Origin: Corinectria fuckeliana | Lineage: Eukaryota > Ascomycota > Sordariomycetes > Hypocreales > Nectriaceae | Assembly: GCA_019137255.1 (NCBI GenBank) | Contig: WPDH01000080.1 | Coordinates: forward strand, 434,001-498,000 | Length of the DNA stretch: 64,000 nt | Reading direction: 5' to 3' | Shown: positions 24,497-36,196 of the stretch, piece after piece | Numbering within the stretch: position 1 is the stretch's first letter | How the letters are laid out: every line of letters starts with the position of its first letter | Made by a program: the position numbers and the translations under genes | The notes under the pieces: generated by a model | Told to the model about the DNA's origin: nothing | What the model saw: only the letters and a program-made list of their open reading frames with translations | Databases searched by the model: none

Positions 24497-26986
24497 ATGG
24501 CCCTTTGGTTGTTCCGGCGACGGAGCGGCCGAAAGCGCCCTCGAAGCGGTGCTGCTCTATCCGATGTCGAGGGCGGCCCGCCCATCTCACCGACCGAAGC
24601 CACCAAGCTCGTCTCCAAAAAGAAACGACGCACCGAACCCCCCCGACCGCCCCGTCCCGCTCGCACCTATAGCTTTGAGCCTGGAGAACAAGACTCCCTC
24701 CGCATTGAGGGAGAGCGCCGCGCGCTCCGAGCCCATGATCAATCTGGATTGAGGAACAACACCAATGCCTGGGACGAGAGCGACGCTGGCGTGTGGGATC
24801 GCACTCCCACGCTACACAACAAACACAGAAACCATCACCCGACAAGAAGAAAAGATGCCAAGAAAAGAGAGGCCGAAATCAAAGCCATGAGCAATTTCAC
24901 CCCGGTGCGTCCCGCTGCAGAAGCGTGGACTTCGGGGCGTCCTATGAAGAAGAATAGCAAAAAGGCCAAGACTGCAGGCTTTGGGAGACATGGAGAGACG
25001 CGGAATTCTGATGTGTCACTGCCCGCTCCTGGGTCGATACACTCCAGTCTCTCTTCCGACTCCGAAGTTGGCTCTTACACATTGTCGGCGCTGGATGCAC
25101 TTGCGCCCAGACCGACTCTGCGCTACGCACAATGTCCTCGAATATCTCCCCCGCCTCCACCTGCTCACCTCCAGCCGTCTCAAAGAGGAAAGCTTGTGGG
25201 CCGAGAGCCTCTGCCTGAGGCGACACTGAAAGCACACAAGCGGGTCGACTCCCTCGCAGACGATCTTGACGCCAGCGACCTCAGAGAACTGATGGAGAGG
25301 GACAACCGAAGACGAGAGAAGAGGAAGCAGAAGGAACAGCTAAGAATGGAGCGCCGACTAGCGCAAAGGGCCGAGGAGCAGAAGGCCGAACAACTGCAGT
25401 CTAGGAAGACGGGTACACCGCCCCCAGAGAACCTTGAAAGGGGAGTGATAGGCCGTGAGCTGGCCGGTTTGGGGATTGAACCTGCTTCGGCAGTAATCAC
25501 ATCGTCCAAACAGAGAGACTCGGCCGAGTCTGAGCAAATGCTCAACATCGACACCAACACCAACTCCGTGGAAGACGCCCCCAAAAAGCCATTGGAGGTA
25601 TTCCATCGAACCGATACGATGCCAGCTGAAGAGGAACCCACTCCGATGGAAGACCCTACTCCAATGGAGGTCGACACCCCAAAGGATGGCTCTGTGATTA
25701 CTCGTCCGTCCGAGGAGCACCCGTCCTCGCTCTCCAGCAGCAGGCTGGCCGGTATTTTACGATCTGTCAAGTCTCGTTCGAAATCGACCCTACGCTCAGA
25801 CAGAGACAAGATGGTTTCCCCTCCACCTGATACTATTGATGAGGAACCTCGAAGAGGCTCCCGGGACTCCAACTCAAGCACAAAGACAGCTCGGTTCTCT
25901 ATCCGAGCTCTCTTCAGATTCGGTAGCAGGCGGCGCCGGAACTCAAACCCAGGGCAAACCCCAGGACCGAACTCGGGCCCCTCATCTTTCTCCAACACGT
26001 CGCGAGAAGAGATGCAAGCTATTGCCGCGGCTGTGCGGACGAAAGCTCAAGCGCAGGCCAAGGCTCTCGCCCGACTTGAGGGTGATGATTCCTATGCAAG
26101 AAATTACATAGCGCGCAAGCCTAGCTCCAGCGTGCCAAAGCGGACCCGATCTCGATTCCGCGAAGACCTCCCGGAGTTGCCGATCTCGCCACCAGCCTCA
26201 CGCGTGCAGTCACCTGAGCCCGAACCTCCCGTACCCGCACTCCCGCAGAGCAAGATTGACGAGATCGAGTCTCGGCAGACCCGGGGTGTGCGCTACGAAA
26301 CTCCGGTGTCAGGCCACCGCTCGATTGAAACCACAGGCCGTACGCCGTCGTCCCTGGAGAGGGCGTATGCCACCCCTTCCCCCGAAGCCCACACGTCAAT
26401 GTCGCTGGCGTCTATTGACTCCGAAGGGTCCTGGATCTCCGGGAAAAAGGACGCTCGCCGAGTGGCGCTACACAATAGTCTTCGTCGCGCGAACCGTCAG
26501 GAGAAGGGTAACTCGATTTCTGATACTCCCACCAACAGCACCGAAGAGGATCTCGCTATCACCGAAGACGAATACCTATCAAAACTTACTCCTCGTCGGA
26601 GCCCTAGTCGTAAGGAGAAGGGGCAACGATCAGAGGAGGCCTACCCTAGCAGCGACGAGGAAGATGTCGCTGCCAACTCGGATATGAAGTGGGGCGCCGT
26701 CGGGTCTCAACCTGAGGTCGTGCACAACAGAACCACCATGAAAAGTGTGGAAGGACTGCTCGACATCGAGTCGGAGAACGAAGACAGCGAGAGCTCCCCC
26801 ATTTCGCCGGTGTCACGGTCCTCAGAGCTTGCCGATGTCCAGCGCGCCAAAAGTATTAACCTTGGCAAGGGTCACGTCCGCAACTTCAGCGCTGGGAGTG
26901 CCAAGTTGCTCGAAATTTCGCCTCGACTCTCTGCGGATCGCAGAGCTAGCATGGATAGGAGGAGCAGCAACGCCGTGGTGATGTGA
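24497..26986 (+). CDS. Large intrinsically disordered Ser/Pro-rich protein, unknown function
   Basis: One uninterrupted exon of 829 residues from ATG (MALWLFRRRSGRKRPRSGAA). The opening is a conserved-looking short hydrophobic/Arg cluster; the rest is low-complexity, rich in Ser, Pro, Arg and Glu. A charged helical segment (RELMERDNRRREKRKQKEQL) lies near residues 260-310. Other features are tandem PTPME motifs, an SRRRRNS patch and many SP/TP and RRxS sites, which suggests a phosphorylated scaffold. Similar Pezizomycotina proteins are often auto-named cell wall proline-rich protein, but there is no signal peptide here and I do not endorse that name. The frame is open 14 codons upstream of the chosen ATG. 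Confidence 0.8.
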   Translation: MALWLFRRRSGRKRPRSGAALSDVEGGPPISPTEATKLVSKKKRRTEPPRPPRPARTYSFEPGEQDSLRIEGERRALRAHDQSGLRNNTNAWDESDAGVWDRTPTLHNKHRNHHPTRRKDAKKREAEIKAMSNFTPVRPAAEAWTSGRPMKKNSKKAKTAGFGRHGETRNSDVSLPAPGSIHSSLSSDSEVGSYTLSALDALAPRPTLRYAQCPRISPPPPPAHLQPSQRGKLVGREPLPEATLKAHKRVDSLADDLDASDLRELMERDNRRREKRKQKEQLRMERRLAQRAEEQKAEQLQSRKTGTPPPENLERGVIGRELAGLGIEPASAVITSSKQRDSAESEQMLNIDTNTNSVEDAPKKPLEVFHRTDTMPAEEEPTPMEDPTPMEVDTPKDGSVITRPSEEHPSSLSSSRLAGILRSVKSRSKSTLRSDRDKMVSPPPDTIDEEPRRGSRDSNSSTKTARFSIRALFRFGSRRRRNSNPGQTPGPNSGPSSFSNTSREEMQAIAAAVRTKAQAQAKALARLEGDDSYARNYIARKPSSSVPKRTRSRFREDLPELPISPPASRVQSPEPEPPVPALPQSKIDEIESRQTRGVRYETPVSGHRSIETTGRTPSSLERAYATPSPEAHTSMSLASIDSEGSWISGKKDARRVALHNSLRRANRQEKGNSISDTPTNSTEEDLAITEDEYLSKLTPRRSPSRKEKGQRSEEAYPSSDEEDVAANSDMKWGAVGSQPEVVHNRTTMKSVEGLLDIESENEDSESSPISPVSRSSELADVQRAKSINLGKGHVRNFSAGSAKLLEISPRLSADRRASMDRRSSNAVVM

Positions 26987-28548
26987 TGTGGACCGAACTA
27001 ACGCTGTGCTAGGCTTGATATGAAGAGTTTCCCTATTGCAGAATCGCCGTCGATCGTACTCGACAAACACGCTCATTACTACTTTTCTTAACTCTTTTAC
27101 AACTCACCGAAGTCGCTCATTCAACAACTTTCCTTGCCACAGACGACACAGGGAGCGAACCCCGAAGCGGGAAACCTCCATCAAAAACATTTGGAAACGC
27201 AACAAAAAAAAACAGGGAAACTCTTCATTCTTGATGGCCAGCACGTTCTATCTCATCACAGTCACTGCGGACGTTGGTTTGACTGCCGAACTCATGCCCT
27301 CTACGCTTAATGTATGAGTATGACAGTGACGACCTTGGCGCTCCTCAGTTTTGCTCTTATTTTTTTTTCTCGGCTACATATACCGCATCTCTTGATACCC
27401 AGCGTCGAACGCCAGTTAAGGAGTGCCTTGGGACTCGGCAGGCATGATTCATACACATGGACGAGTTGGCCCGGACACTTACACCGCCAAAGGACCTCAT
27501 CCCGTTCTCACAGAAGGACGATTTCTCTCACTGAGGCATTGCTTGGCAACCCTCCCTTTGTTGAACCGAGTGGATCTTTTATTACACTTTTAGGCGACCT
27601 TGGTGCGGTGGTGGTATGAAAAGGCTTTTGATTTTGGAGCTCAGGTCTGATTTTCTCAATTGGAAGGTTGCGGATATACACTTTGGAGCCGACCACCGTG
27701 ATTCTGATACGGGGCGGCTGATGCGAATCGATTTGAACAATAGAAGACTCATTTGAAAAGGAGCCGAACCCCCCCCCCCCCCCCCACNNAAAAGGGGCCG
27801 AACCCCCCCCCCCCCCCAAACAGGCGTGGAATGGAATGTGGGATATTTGACTTGTTGCACCGTCGTGTTATGTTTACCTGTAGGGGAGAAGGCCTGCGAT
27901 TGCAGCCATTGTACAACTGTTGTAGGCGAATTGACTCGAAGTTGGCAAAGCATTTGAAGCTGATGATTGTAAGGGACGTTTGCCCCGCAGAGAAAGCCGT
28001 ACGGTTAAAGTTTTGGACCTAGATAACAACCCCGGGAACTAAAGTAGTTGCCGCGTGGGACCTGTTGTGTACGATTTAAAATGAGGTGGCTGCTGAGGTT
28101 GGGTTAACTGATTTGAGGCATGTGGGTGTTTTGTAGAAAATGATGCATTGAAAGATGGAGTTTTGCGATTGCTGTTGACTCTGCTCTATACTTACGTACA
28201 AGAAAGAGCCCGGACAGTCGGGTCATCTCTTCAGAAACCGTATGAAAAAACATGCCAGTCTTTGGCGTACTTTAGGAAGCACATATTCAATACTTCCATC
28301 CCCCCACGGTGCCCTGTCTGTCCATGTTGCCAATTCCTAGCCTAACCTTAGGGACCTGACTTGACTTGTCCATGGTGCACAGAAAGCACGAGGTATCGAA
28401 GCCATCCTCGGATTGAAAGAAGTAGTAATTAGGCTAGACTAGACTAGATATCTTGCAGTGGCCAGAAAAGGCAGTGTGGTCGGTTCTTGACTGGTCGGCT
28501 GTCGAGGTTGACAAATCAACCTGATTTGCTCAGTCGGCCCCACACCCG
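26987..28548. other. Intergenic stretch with a gapped poly-C tract
   Basis: 3' end of the disordered-protein gene, then AT-balanced non-coding DNA. No domain is recognisable in the short frames. Confidence 0.5.
27769..27817. repeat. Poly-C tract with assembly gap (NN at 27788-27789) and duplicated flank
   Basis: Two C-runs, each preceded by almost the same 14 bases (AAAAGGAGCCGAAC and AAAAGGGGCCGAAC), lie either side of the NN gap. This looks like two contig ends covering the same tract (see findings). Confidence 0.85.
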
Positions 28549-28579
28549 ATGAGCAAAGCACTCGACTCGACGCCAACAC

Positions 28580-28675
28580 CAATCTCAAGCCGACTACAAC
28601 AACTAACAATCTCAAGCCGACTACAACAACTAACAATCTCAAGCCTACTACAACAACCAACAATCTCAAGCCTGG
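28580..28675. repeat. 27-bp tandem repeat, about 3.6 copies, upstream of thioredoxin
   Basis: Units at 28580-28606, 28607-28633, 28634-28660 and a partial fourth. Units 1 and 2 are identical and unit 3 differs at two positions. Twenty-seven bases is nine codons and the array is in frame with the thioredoxin ORF. Confidence 0.9.
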
Positions 28676-28716
28676 CCATTGCCTGCAGTCAGTTGGAACT
28701 TTCACTCAAGACAAAA

Positions 28717-29361
28717 ATGGCTTCGTCACCCCTCCTTTTCCGACCCTTCGCCTCGATGGCCCGCTCAGGGACCGCTGCTGCATCCCGAGCCTTCGTCTCA
28801 CGGCCCTTCTCCACGACGGCCCCGAACCTGGTCGTCAAGGATATCAAGTCGTGCGTTCTCCCCCTCCCCAGCTTGGCTACAAACCCATTTCAACGGAACG
28901 CTTGACTGACCGCAACCGCCTACAGCACCAAGGAGTTCAGAGAGCTCGTAGACACCACCCCCAAGGCCGTCCTGGTCGACTGCTTTGCGACGTGGTGCGG
29001 CCCCTGCAAGGCCATCTCCCCGATCCTGGAGAAGTGAGGACAACCCCCCCCCCCCCCCCCCCCCCCCCCNNGCACCCCCCCCCCCCCCCCCCCCCCCTCT
29101 TGTCCTGCAGATGAGCTTGTTTGCCGTGCTGACCAGGCGCTTCCCCCTCTCCCCTTCTGCAGGCTGTCTGATGACCCGGCTCTCAGCGACAAGATCGACT
29201 TCATCAAGATTGACGTCGACGACCTGCCGGACCTGAGCGCAGAGCTGGGCATCCGCGCCATGCCCACCTTTATGGTCTTTAAGGACGGCAAGAAGGCCGA
29301 GGAGCTTGTCGGCGCCAACCCTCCTGCCCTGGCACAGATGTTGCAGAAGCACGCTGTTTAA
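28717..29361 (+). CDS. Thioredoxin, mitochondrial type
   Basis: Exons 28717-28850, 28926-29033 and 29163-29361 give 146 residues. A basic, Ser/Ala-rich presequence (MASSPLLFRPFASMARSGTA) ends near RPFSTTAPN. The thioredoxin fold follows, with active site ATWCGPCKAISP, the FIKIDVDDLPDLSAELGI strand and the cis-proline loop AMPTFMVFKDGK. It reduces protein disulfides together with a thioredoxin reductase. Intron 2 (29034-29162) contains a poly-C assembly gap, so its true length is unknown; the splice join still restores the frame (GAG-AA|G). An in-frame ATG at 28549 would add 56 residues containing a 9-residue repeat. Confidence 0.9.
29044..29097. repeat. Poly-C tract with assembly gap inside thioredoxin intron 2
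   Basis: C-run either side of NN at 29070-29071, with a GCA just after the gap. It lies wholly within the intron. Confidence 0.9.
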
Positions 29362-30661
29362 GGGGGTCTGGCGTACGATATGTGTTGCTCATCTTGGAAG
29401 GACAAGCTATACAAATGATACTTTTACCTCGGTATAAAAAGGGGGTTGTCTAGGGTCGCCACTACGCGGGCGGAGGACAACAAGTAAAATTCTGCACAAG
29501 CTGAGTCTTTGGACTTATCGAATCAAGCGTCGACTACGTGAAACGTGCTGGACCCATGGCCCGATAGGAGCCGAGAGCGTGATTAGCACTGGAATGTGTC
29601 TGAGCCAACCACACGACAATCAACGAGTACGACCTAAGCTAGAGTTTGACGCCGAGAACAAGCTCCAATACAGGTCTAACCCCGTGATCTGCTGTTTGTT
29701 TCTCATCCTCTCTTCCGAGACCTGACCTCGGTGTTTAATAAAGGAAGAGGCTGTTGGTTTATAATACTTGGGGATCAAGGTGTTGAGAGACGAAGGCATT
29801 GAGAGAGCGGACGAACCGGGCCAAGCAAGACCCTGTAGTGGTTTCCTGCGAGGGCGACATTTTACCCGGCAAGCCGACCCTTAGGCACCGGTAGTCTAGA
29901 TGCTAATTATGTGATACTACTTGGTTTAGTGCTGCTTGATATAGATATACCAAGTAGTTTGATACTGCAGATGTTGCATTGTCAACTTTTAGTCAAGGGC
30001 AAGTAAACAGTCCCCGTGCCCACCTCCAAGAGACTTGTCTTCCTATCGCATCTAGCTTGTTGACACAAGCAGGAGGCGGCCTATCCAGCTTTGATCAGCT
30101 CTACGCAGCCATCATGAATCTATCGGTGACTACTACCAGTACCCAGCCCACCGTCTAGGAACATCGAGCGCACTGCTACCGTCTCAGCTTGAGCCGATGG
30201 GACCGTCGCGTACTTTGCTCCTTGAAAGTGCAAAGAGCACAACCTTCACCATCACATACTTGCGGCTATAAACATTTGTTATGCATGACTTCTAATGGAC
30301 TAATTTCCAACAACGTCATTATCTTGACTTCTATTAAGCAGGCATGCTCTTCCCCGGTCCATCCCCCATCCCGCTAGCCCAGTACTCTACCAAGCTGGCC
30401 GGCACCATACATTTTTCTTCAATCGCTGCTTAATAGCAAAAACACGGCTACAACCAAAAGTAAAAGCGAACGAATAACTGCCCCTCTCGTGGAGAGCCCA
30501 CAACAAGGTTCGCTGCATCAACATCTCCAAACCGCGGTGTCCGGCCGTCCAACCATTATCGCTCCTGGGTATCCGATAGGCAAGACAATCCCCCCACCGC
30601 GGTGCCGTCGTCGTCTCGTAGAAATGCAAATAATCATCAATCTCATGCGCAGCACAGTCGT
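29362..30661. other. Intergenic stretch between convergent thioredoxin and PKC genes
   Basis: No gene supported. Short frames have no domain. It should hold both 3' UTRs. Confidence 0.5.
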
Positions 30662-33600
30662 TTATTCAAAGTCGGCAGTGTACGAAAATCCTCGGAACTC
30701 TTCCTGCATGGCTTGTGACAGGACTAAGGGGGTCGTTAGCTGTATTTCATCGAGTAAACCATTACGTCGGGGCGCCACTTACCAGACTGGACAGGGGTCA
30801 GAACGGGGGTGACGCTTGTGAACTCGGAATCAAAGTTGCTGGTGTCCGTCGCGCTCTTAATAGTCGGCATAAAGGGAGGCTGCACGCGCTTGTGGTAGAT
30901 GTCGTCCCAGCTGATGTTGCGGAAGAATGGCTGGCTCATCACCTCTTGCGCATCCGTCGGTCCGCTTCCCAGTCGCTGATCCGGCTCACGCGTGAGCAGC
31001 TTCTGGAGGATAGAAACAGAGTCCCGGGGCATGTGGATGGGGTACAGGGGCTCGTCGGCGAGAATGGCGTCGTAGATCTCGTCTTCGTCTTCTCCTCGGA
31101 AGGGCGACTGCTGCAGGAGCATTTGGTAGATCAACACACCGAAGGCCCACCAATCGACGGCTCGCCCATATTTCTTATCAAGCAAGATCTAGAGCAAGTT
31201 AGCGAAACTCCCGTGTGCAAGTTTGTCCCGGAAAATGCATACCTCGGGGGCCATAAACTCGGGAGTACCACAGAAGGTGCTCGTCGTCGACGCGTACCAC
31301 ATGTCTTCCTTGCAAAGACCGTAATCGGCAATCTTGAGATGCCCATCAAGCGTCAACATGATGTTGTCCAGCTTGAGATCACGGTACACAACGCCGTTCT
31401 CGTGGAAGTACTTGAGCGCCAAGCAAACTTCGGCGGCGTAGAACCTGTCTTTTGTCAGCGTGTTTTCAGGCTTCAACATCACTAGGAATGACTTACTGCG
31501 CTCGCTTGGTTCCGAATTGTCCACGCTGAATGTGCAGCATGAGATCACCACCACTAATGTACTCCATGACAAAGTAGACTCGAGTCTCCGTCTGGAAACA
31601 AGCGTGCAGGTTGGTCAGGAAGGGATGTCGCTCCCGGTTGGCCACCAAAAACACCCGCTTTTCTGACCGTATGCTTTCCACCTCGTCGTTCTCGATGATG
31701 AACTCCTTCTTGAGAACCTTGATTGCGTACAGCTTTCTCGACCGCTTCGTCTCAGCCAACATGACCTTTCCGAAGTTACCCTTGCCCAATACGGCCAGGA
31801 AGTTGAAGTGATCAAGGCCGATTCGCTGACCAGTTCCGGGATCGGTAGCCAGAGGCAGTGCCTTGCGCCCGCCAGAAGAGCTAGAGGAAGCCTGCTGGAC
31901 AGGAGCCATGGGTTCGGCAACTTGGGACTTAGGCACAACTGCTTGCTGAGACTGATAAGGGGGCTGCTGGGGCGGTTGTTGCTGGTGTTGAGGGATAGGG
32001 GGAAGCTGCTGGGGCGGCGACGACTGCTGTGATTGCTGAGCGGGCCGACTCTGAGCTGGGGCCTGTCCTCCATATCCCGGGTCGACGCTGGCATAGTCCG
32101 CAGGGTTGTACTTTCGTTGCTGTTGGGGGGTGCCGTACTGTCCCCCTTGAGCGTACGGATCCTCTTGCTGCTGATCGAAGCCTCCGGTGTACTGCCCGAA
32201 GTCCGACTGTTGTCGCTGGGGTTGAGGCATTCCGGTCATAGCAGCAGTAGCTGCGGCCGCAGCCGCCGAGCTCGAGGATGCCCGGTCGGGATGCGCCGGT
32301 CGTTGCGAGGGTTGGTTGTACGTTGCCTTGGCCGCCTCGGCCGCCTCAGATGAAATCGGAGGTTGCCCGTAGGTGGACGTGTTCGTGCTTGAGTACGAAG
32401 GCGCTTGCGAGTGAGAGCTGACCGGTGCACTCGGCTTGGCGGGTCGCAAAGTCTTTTCGCTGAGAGAAGTTACCTTGGCCTGTCTCTGCTTCTGAGTTCT
32501 GATGCCGTCAAGAATTTGGTTCGCCACAGCCATGGACATGCCGCAGAAATCCGGGACCAAGTGTACACATTGAGCGTGGGCAGTAAGACCGCATTCTGGA
32601 TAATGTTAGCGAACGGGGAGACCATTACTTAGGGCCAAGACGTACCTGAGCACTTCCTGCAGTTCTTCTTGCCAAAGGGCAAGATATATCCACAGTGGCA
32701 GCACCAGTTGGCCGTGACGTTGGAAAAGGGCGAGAACCTGTGAGGGATGCGGTGGTTGATCTTCTCCTCGTCCGGATCCGTTTCGGCATTGCTCTTGCTG
32801 ATGCATTTGGTGACCACGCTGGAATAACACTTGGTATGGCACGTGTACTTGCAGTCCTCGCACTGCATCCCGGCCGAGTACTTGAGGAAGTCCCCGCAGA
32901 GAGCACAGCGCATGATGTTGTAGAACTGGTGTTGTACGAACTTGTGGCCGTACATCTCGTGAACCTCCTCCTTGCGCTGACGGACGGCGCCCTTTCGGCC
33001 GAGACCCAAGTCGACCTGGCGTCGGTCCTGGTTGGTCTTGACGAAGCTCATCTGGAGCTGGATCTGACCCGTGGGCTCGAGATTGAACCATCCATCGATG
33101 GGGCCCGTGTTGACCTGCGGCTGGGGTCCAGGGACCCCGTAGGCCCCCTGGTCTGGGTTCTGGGGGCCAGGTGACGTGGGGGAAAAGGACCCAGAAGACG
33201 GGCTCATAGGGAACTGGGAGGGGCCGCCAGACGTGCTTCCCATCCTGTCGGCGGAGACCCAGCCAGAGCTGTTCATCTCGGCCTCGATCCTCTTTCGGCG
33301 CATCTCCTCGACAATGTCGGATATTCTGACCCAGAGAAGTCCGATGGGCATCGGGTGCTCTGCGGGCTTGTCGTAGACGGTCAGCTCGATCTCGTTGGCC
33401 TTGTCGACTTCAATGTTGTGATACTCGGCTTCCCAGCGATCAGTTCGAGAGGCCCTCGTGCGTGCCATGACGGTGTCCTCGACCTTCACGGCGACGAACG
33501 TCTCAGGCCCTCGAGTAAACCTCCCCGTCGCGGCATGGTCGACGTCCTTGACAGCTATAACTCGGATAGACAGCTGTCCGCTAAGGGGCTTTCTAAGATT

Positions 33601-34459
33601 GGGGGTGTTGATGGAGTCATCTAAGCATAACAGTCAGCGCCGCAATCACATCGCAATTAGATGGTGAGGCTAGCTAGCGGGGAACTTACCGTCTTGGGCA
33701 TCAGCCGTATCCATGTCGATGTGCAGTTCTTCGTATCTCTTCAATGCCTGCTTCAAGAGCACTATCTTCTGCTTGCTTTCAACCCTACGAGCGGCTGCAT
33801 CGGCTTTGCTCTTCCGGTCGCCTTCCATGCCGTAAAGCTGGACCATCTTCTCGATTCCCTTGAGATACTGCTCCTCGACGTTGAGCTTGAACTGGAGCTG
33901 GGAAAGCATGAGCTGGATGCGGGGGCCGAGATAAGGCGTATCATATTTGACCAAGTCTGGGAACAAGGGTTAGCTCTGCGTGCTGGGCTGCGACGGCTCC
34001 TCAGGTGAGTCCAGGTGCTCGATGTGGTGACGAACCTAGCTTGGTGAAGTTGGGCCGGGGCTTGGAAACTCCCGTATCGGCACCGGGCGGGGCATAAGGG
34101 CGACGCGGGGGAGGTAGGTCGCCGTGCTGGCCGTACTGGCCGGAGCCAGATCCGTAGGAGCCCCGATCTCCCACGTAGTTGCCGGAGGCGTCCTTGGGCG
34201 GTGGGGCGGGGGCCGAATCATCATCGCCGGAGCCCAAGGACATGCCATCGACGCCGTGGCTGACGCGGCGCATCTGGATGTCGCGTAGCTTTTCTTCGAA
34301 GAACTGGAGGTTGCGGCGTCCTTCGCGCATCTGGGAGTCGAGGCGGGAGCGGACAGCCTCGTTGTTGGTCTGGGCCCTCATGGCATTTGCGGCGTTGATG
34401 AGGGCCTTCTCCCGCTCGATCTTCTTGTAGATATTCTGGATTGCCTCTTCGTCGTTCAT
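30662..34459 (-). CDS. pkc1: Protein kinase C, cell-wall-integrity type (Pkc1)
   Basis: Seven exons: 34036-34459, 33690-33956, 32646-33620, 31497-32595, 31243-31444, 30783-31188 and 30662-30723, giving 1144 residues. The order is two HR1 Rho-binding coils (EEAIQNIYKKIEREKALINA; LMLSQLQFKLNVEEQYLKGI), a C2-like region, two Cys-rich C1 fingers (CALCGDFLKYSAGMQCEDC; CCHCGYILPFGKKNCRKCSE) and a Gln/Pro-rich linker. The AGC kinase domain follows, with glycine loop VLGKGNFGKVML, YRDLKLDN, the fungal DYG variant IADYGLCKE and TFCGTPEFMAPE. The C terminus FRGFSYTADFE is typical of fungal Pkc1. C1 finger 2 is split by a 50-nt intron. The kinase acts downstream of Rho1 in the cell-wall MAP-kinase pathway. 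Confidence 0.95.
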
Positions 34460-36194
34460 GCCAGCGGGGGGAGCGCGATGCGTTCGCGCAGGACGACGGG
34501 CGGTAGAGGAAGTGATAAAAGCAGAGGTGGCCGACGAGGCAGGCCGGGATCAAGGAGGAGGGACACGACGGGCGCCTTGTGTGTGTGTGTGGGCGTGCGG
34601 GAGTCGGTCGAGACGACAGGAAGTGAGAGAGGGGAGGGGCCGTGCCGCGAGTCTCGCAGTGGGAGGGGCACAGACAGGCGGAGCAGCCGAGTAAGGTGCG
34701 AGGGCGAGTGCGAGGTCGAGGGCGAGGGCGAGAGGGTCGTTGCCGGTTGACGGGGTGGTGGGAATGGTGGCAAGAGGCGGAGGGCGGGAGCGAAGAAGAG
34801 AAGAAGAGAGGTGGTGTGTTGAGAGATGTCGTCAGTGATGGAGGGTCGGGGCCTGTTTTGGTCTCTTTGGGGGGGAGAGAAGCCTGGAAGGGGGGGTAGA
34901 ACGACCACCGGAGGCTTTGGGTGTTTTGGCGGGGTTTTTTCTGTTTTGCATGCGGTAGCGGTAAAAGCTAAGCTCTGGGAGGACTTTCAGTGAAGGACTG
35001 TGTTGTTAGCGGAGTGTTAGCCCAATGCCAGTGCCCTCGAGCCCAAACCGTGCACGCCCAAAACCACGCCCGCTTAACTTGAGGTGAGGTACTGGAAAAA
35101 GCATGGACCTCCTGGCCCCTCCTCGTACTTGGGTGGTGGTAGTAGCCTTATATTTGGCCGGGACCTCAGTACTTAGTATGTAGGTACCTATTAGTAGCAC
35201 TACTAGTAGGTCCTAGGCAGGGAAGGGTATTCGTACATGTTACCTACCAGCTGAGAGTACAATGCCTGAACTGTTATCTGTTACTGCTGGTTCCCGGCAC
35301 ACGATGTCGCGACGAGGGGACAACACTTCATTTCCCTCCCGGATTTTAGATCCTGTTGCTTCTTCCCGGCTTGGGTGTTGATCCCCCGCTTTTTTGTAAG
35401 TCGTTGTTGAGCTCGGATGTCAGGCAATTCGGCAGCAGAAGGCTGTCGGCATAAGCTCCGAGTTCAACGGTTTAGCTACTACACATGCGGGCTGAGGCAT
35501 CGGATGTGCTCATCCAAGCATCACTCTGCTCGCCCGCCTCGGGCAAGAATGCGACTCGCTCTGCCGCCCGCCCTTCCGGTTGGACCAATTCTAGCCACTG
35601 ACTGCGGTGCCCGGGTCGCAAGAAGCCAGCCAGAGCGGAGGAGGAGCCGCGATCTCCCGTTACGGCCAGGGTCGTTGAAGCTGGGGGGGTATGGTTGCCA
35701 GTCTTAACTGGAGCGACGGGCTAAAACGATTCCCCTTCAGGTGAATGAATGACTGCACTCGTACTCATGGATCATAACACAAGACAAAGAACAAGAGACG
35801 GGGCGTGAGGCTTTCGCAAGGACGAATCCATGCGAGGGTGCGTGCACAGACGGCGACGATGGGGCTGATGCGTAAACTAATTAATAACTGCGACTGTGGA
35901 ATTCGCATCCAGACCTCAAACACTCACGATACAGCCATTAATCAATCACAGCGAGGACCTGCAGGACGGGACGGAAGAAACCCCTTCTTTTGGCTCCGTG
36001 CTGCCATGCTCATGCTGTCATCTCCGGATTCCACATTCCAGTGAGGCCGTCCGCCTATTCGCGCGAGCCCTGCTGGCAGATCTCTTACAATTGAGGCACA
36101 GACGCCGGGTTGGCTGGGCGGGCTGGGGTCGCCTTGTCCTTGAAGCTTGCCCTAGGTACCTGCCCTACCTAGCAACCTACTAAGATAGGCAAGG
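34460..36194. other. PKC promoter and gene-poor stretch
   Basis: The first 500 bases are G/A-rich on the plus strand, with a TG run near 34575; this is CT-rich leader on the PKC coding strand. The rest has no supported gene. TAGGTACCTA palindromes lie at 35181-35190 and about 36151-36160. Confidence 0.5.
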
Positions 36195-36196
36195 TA

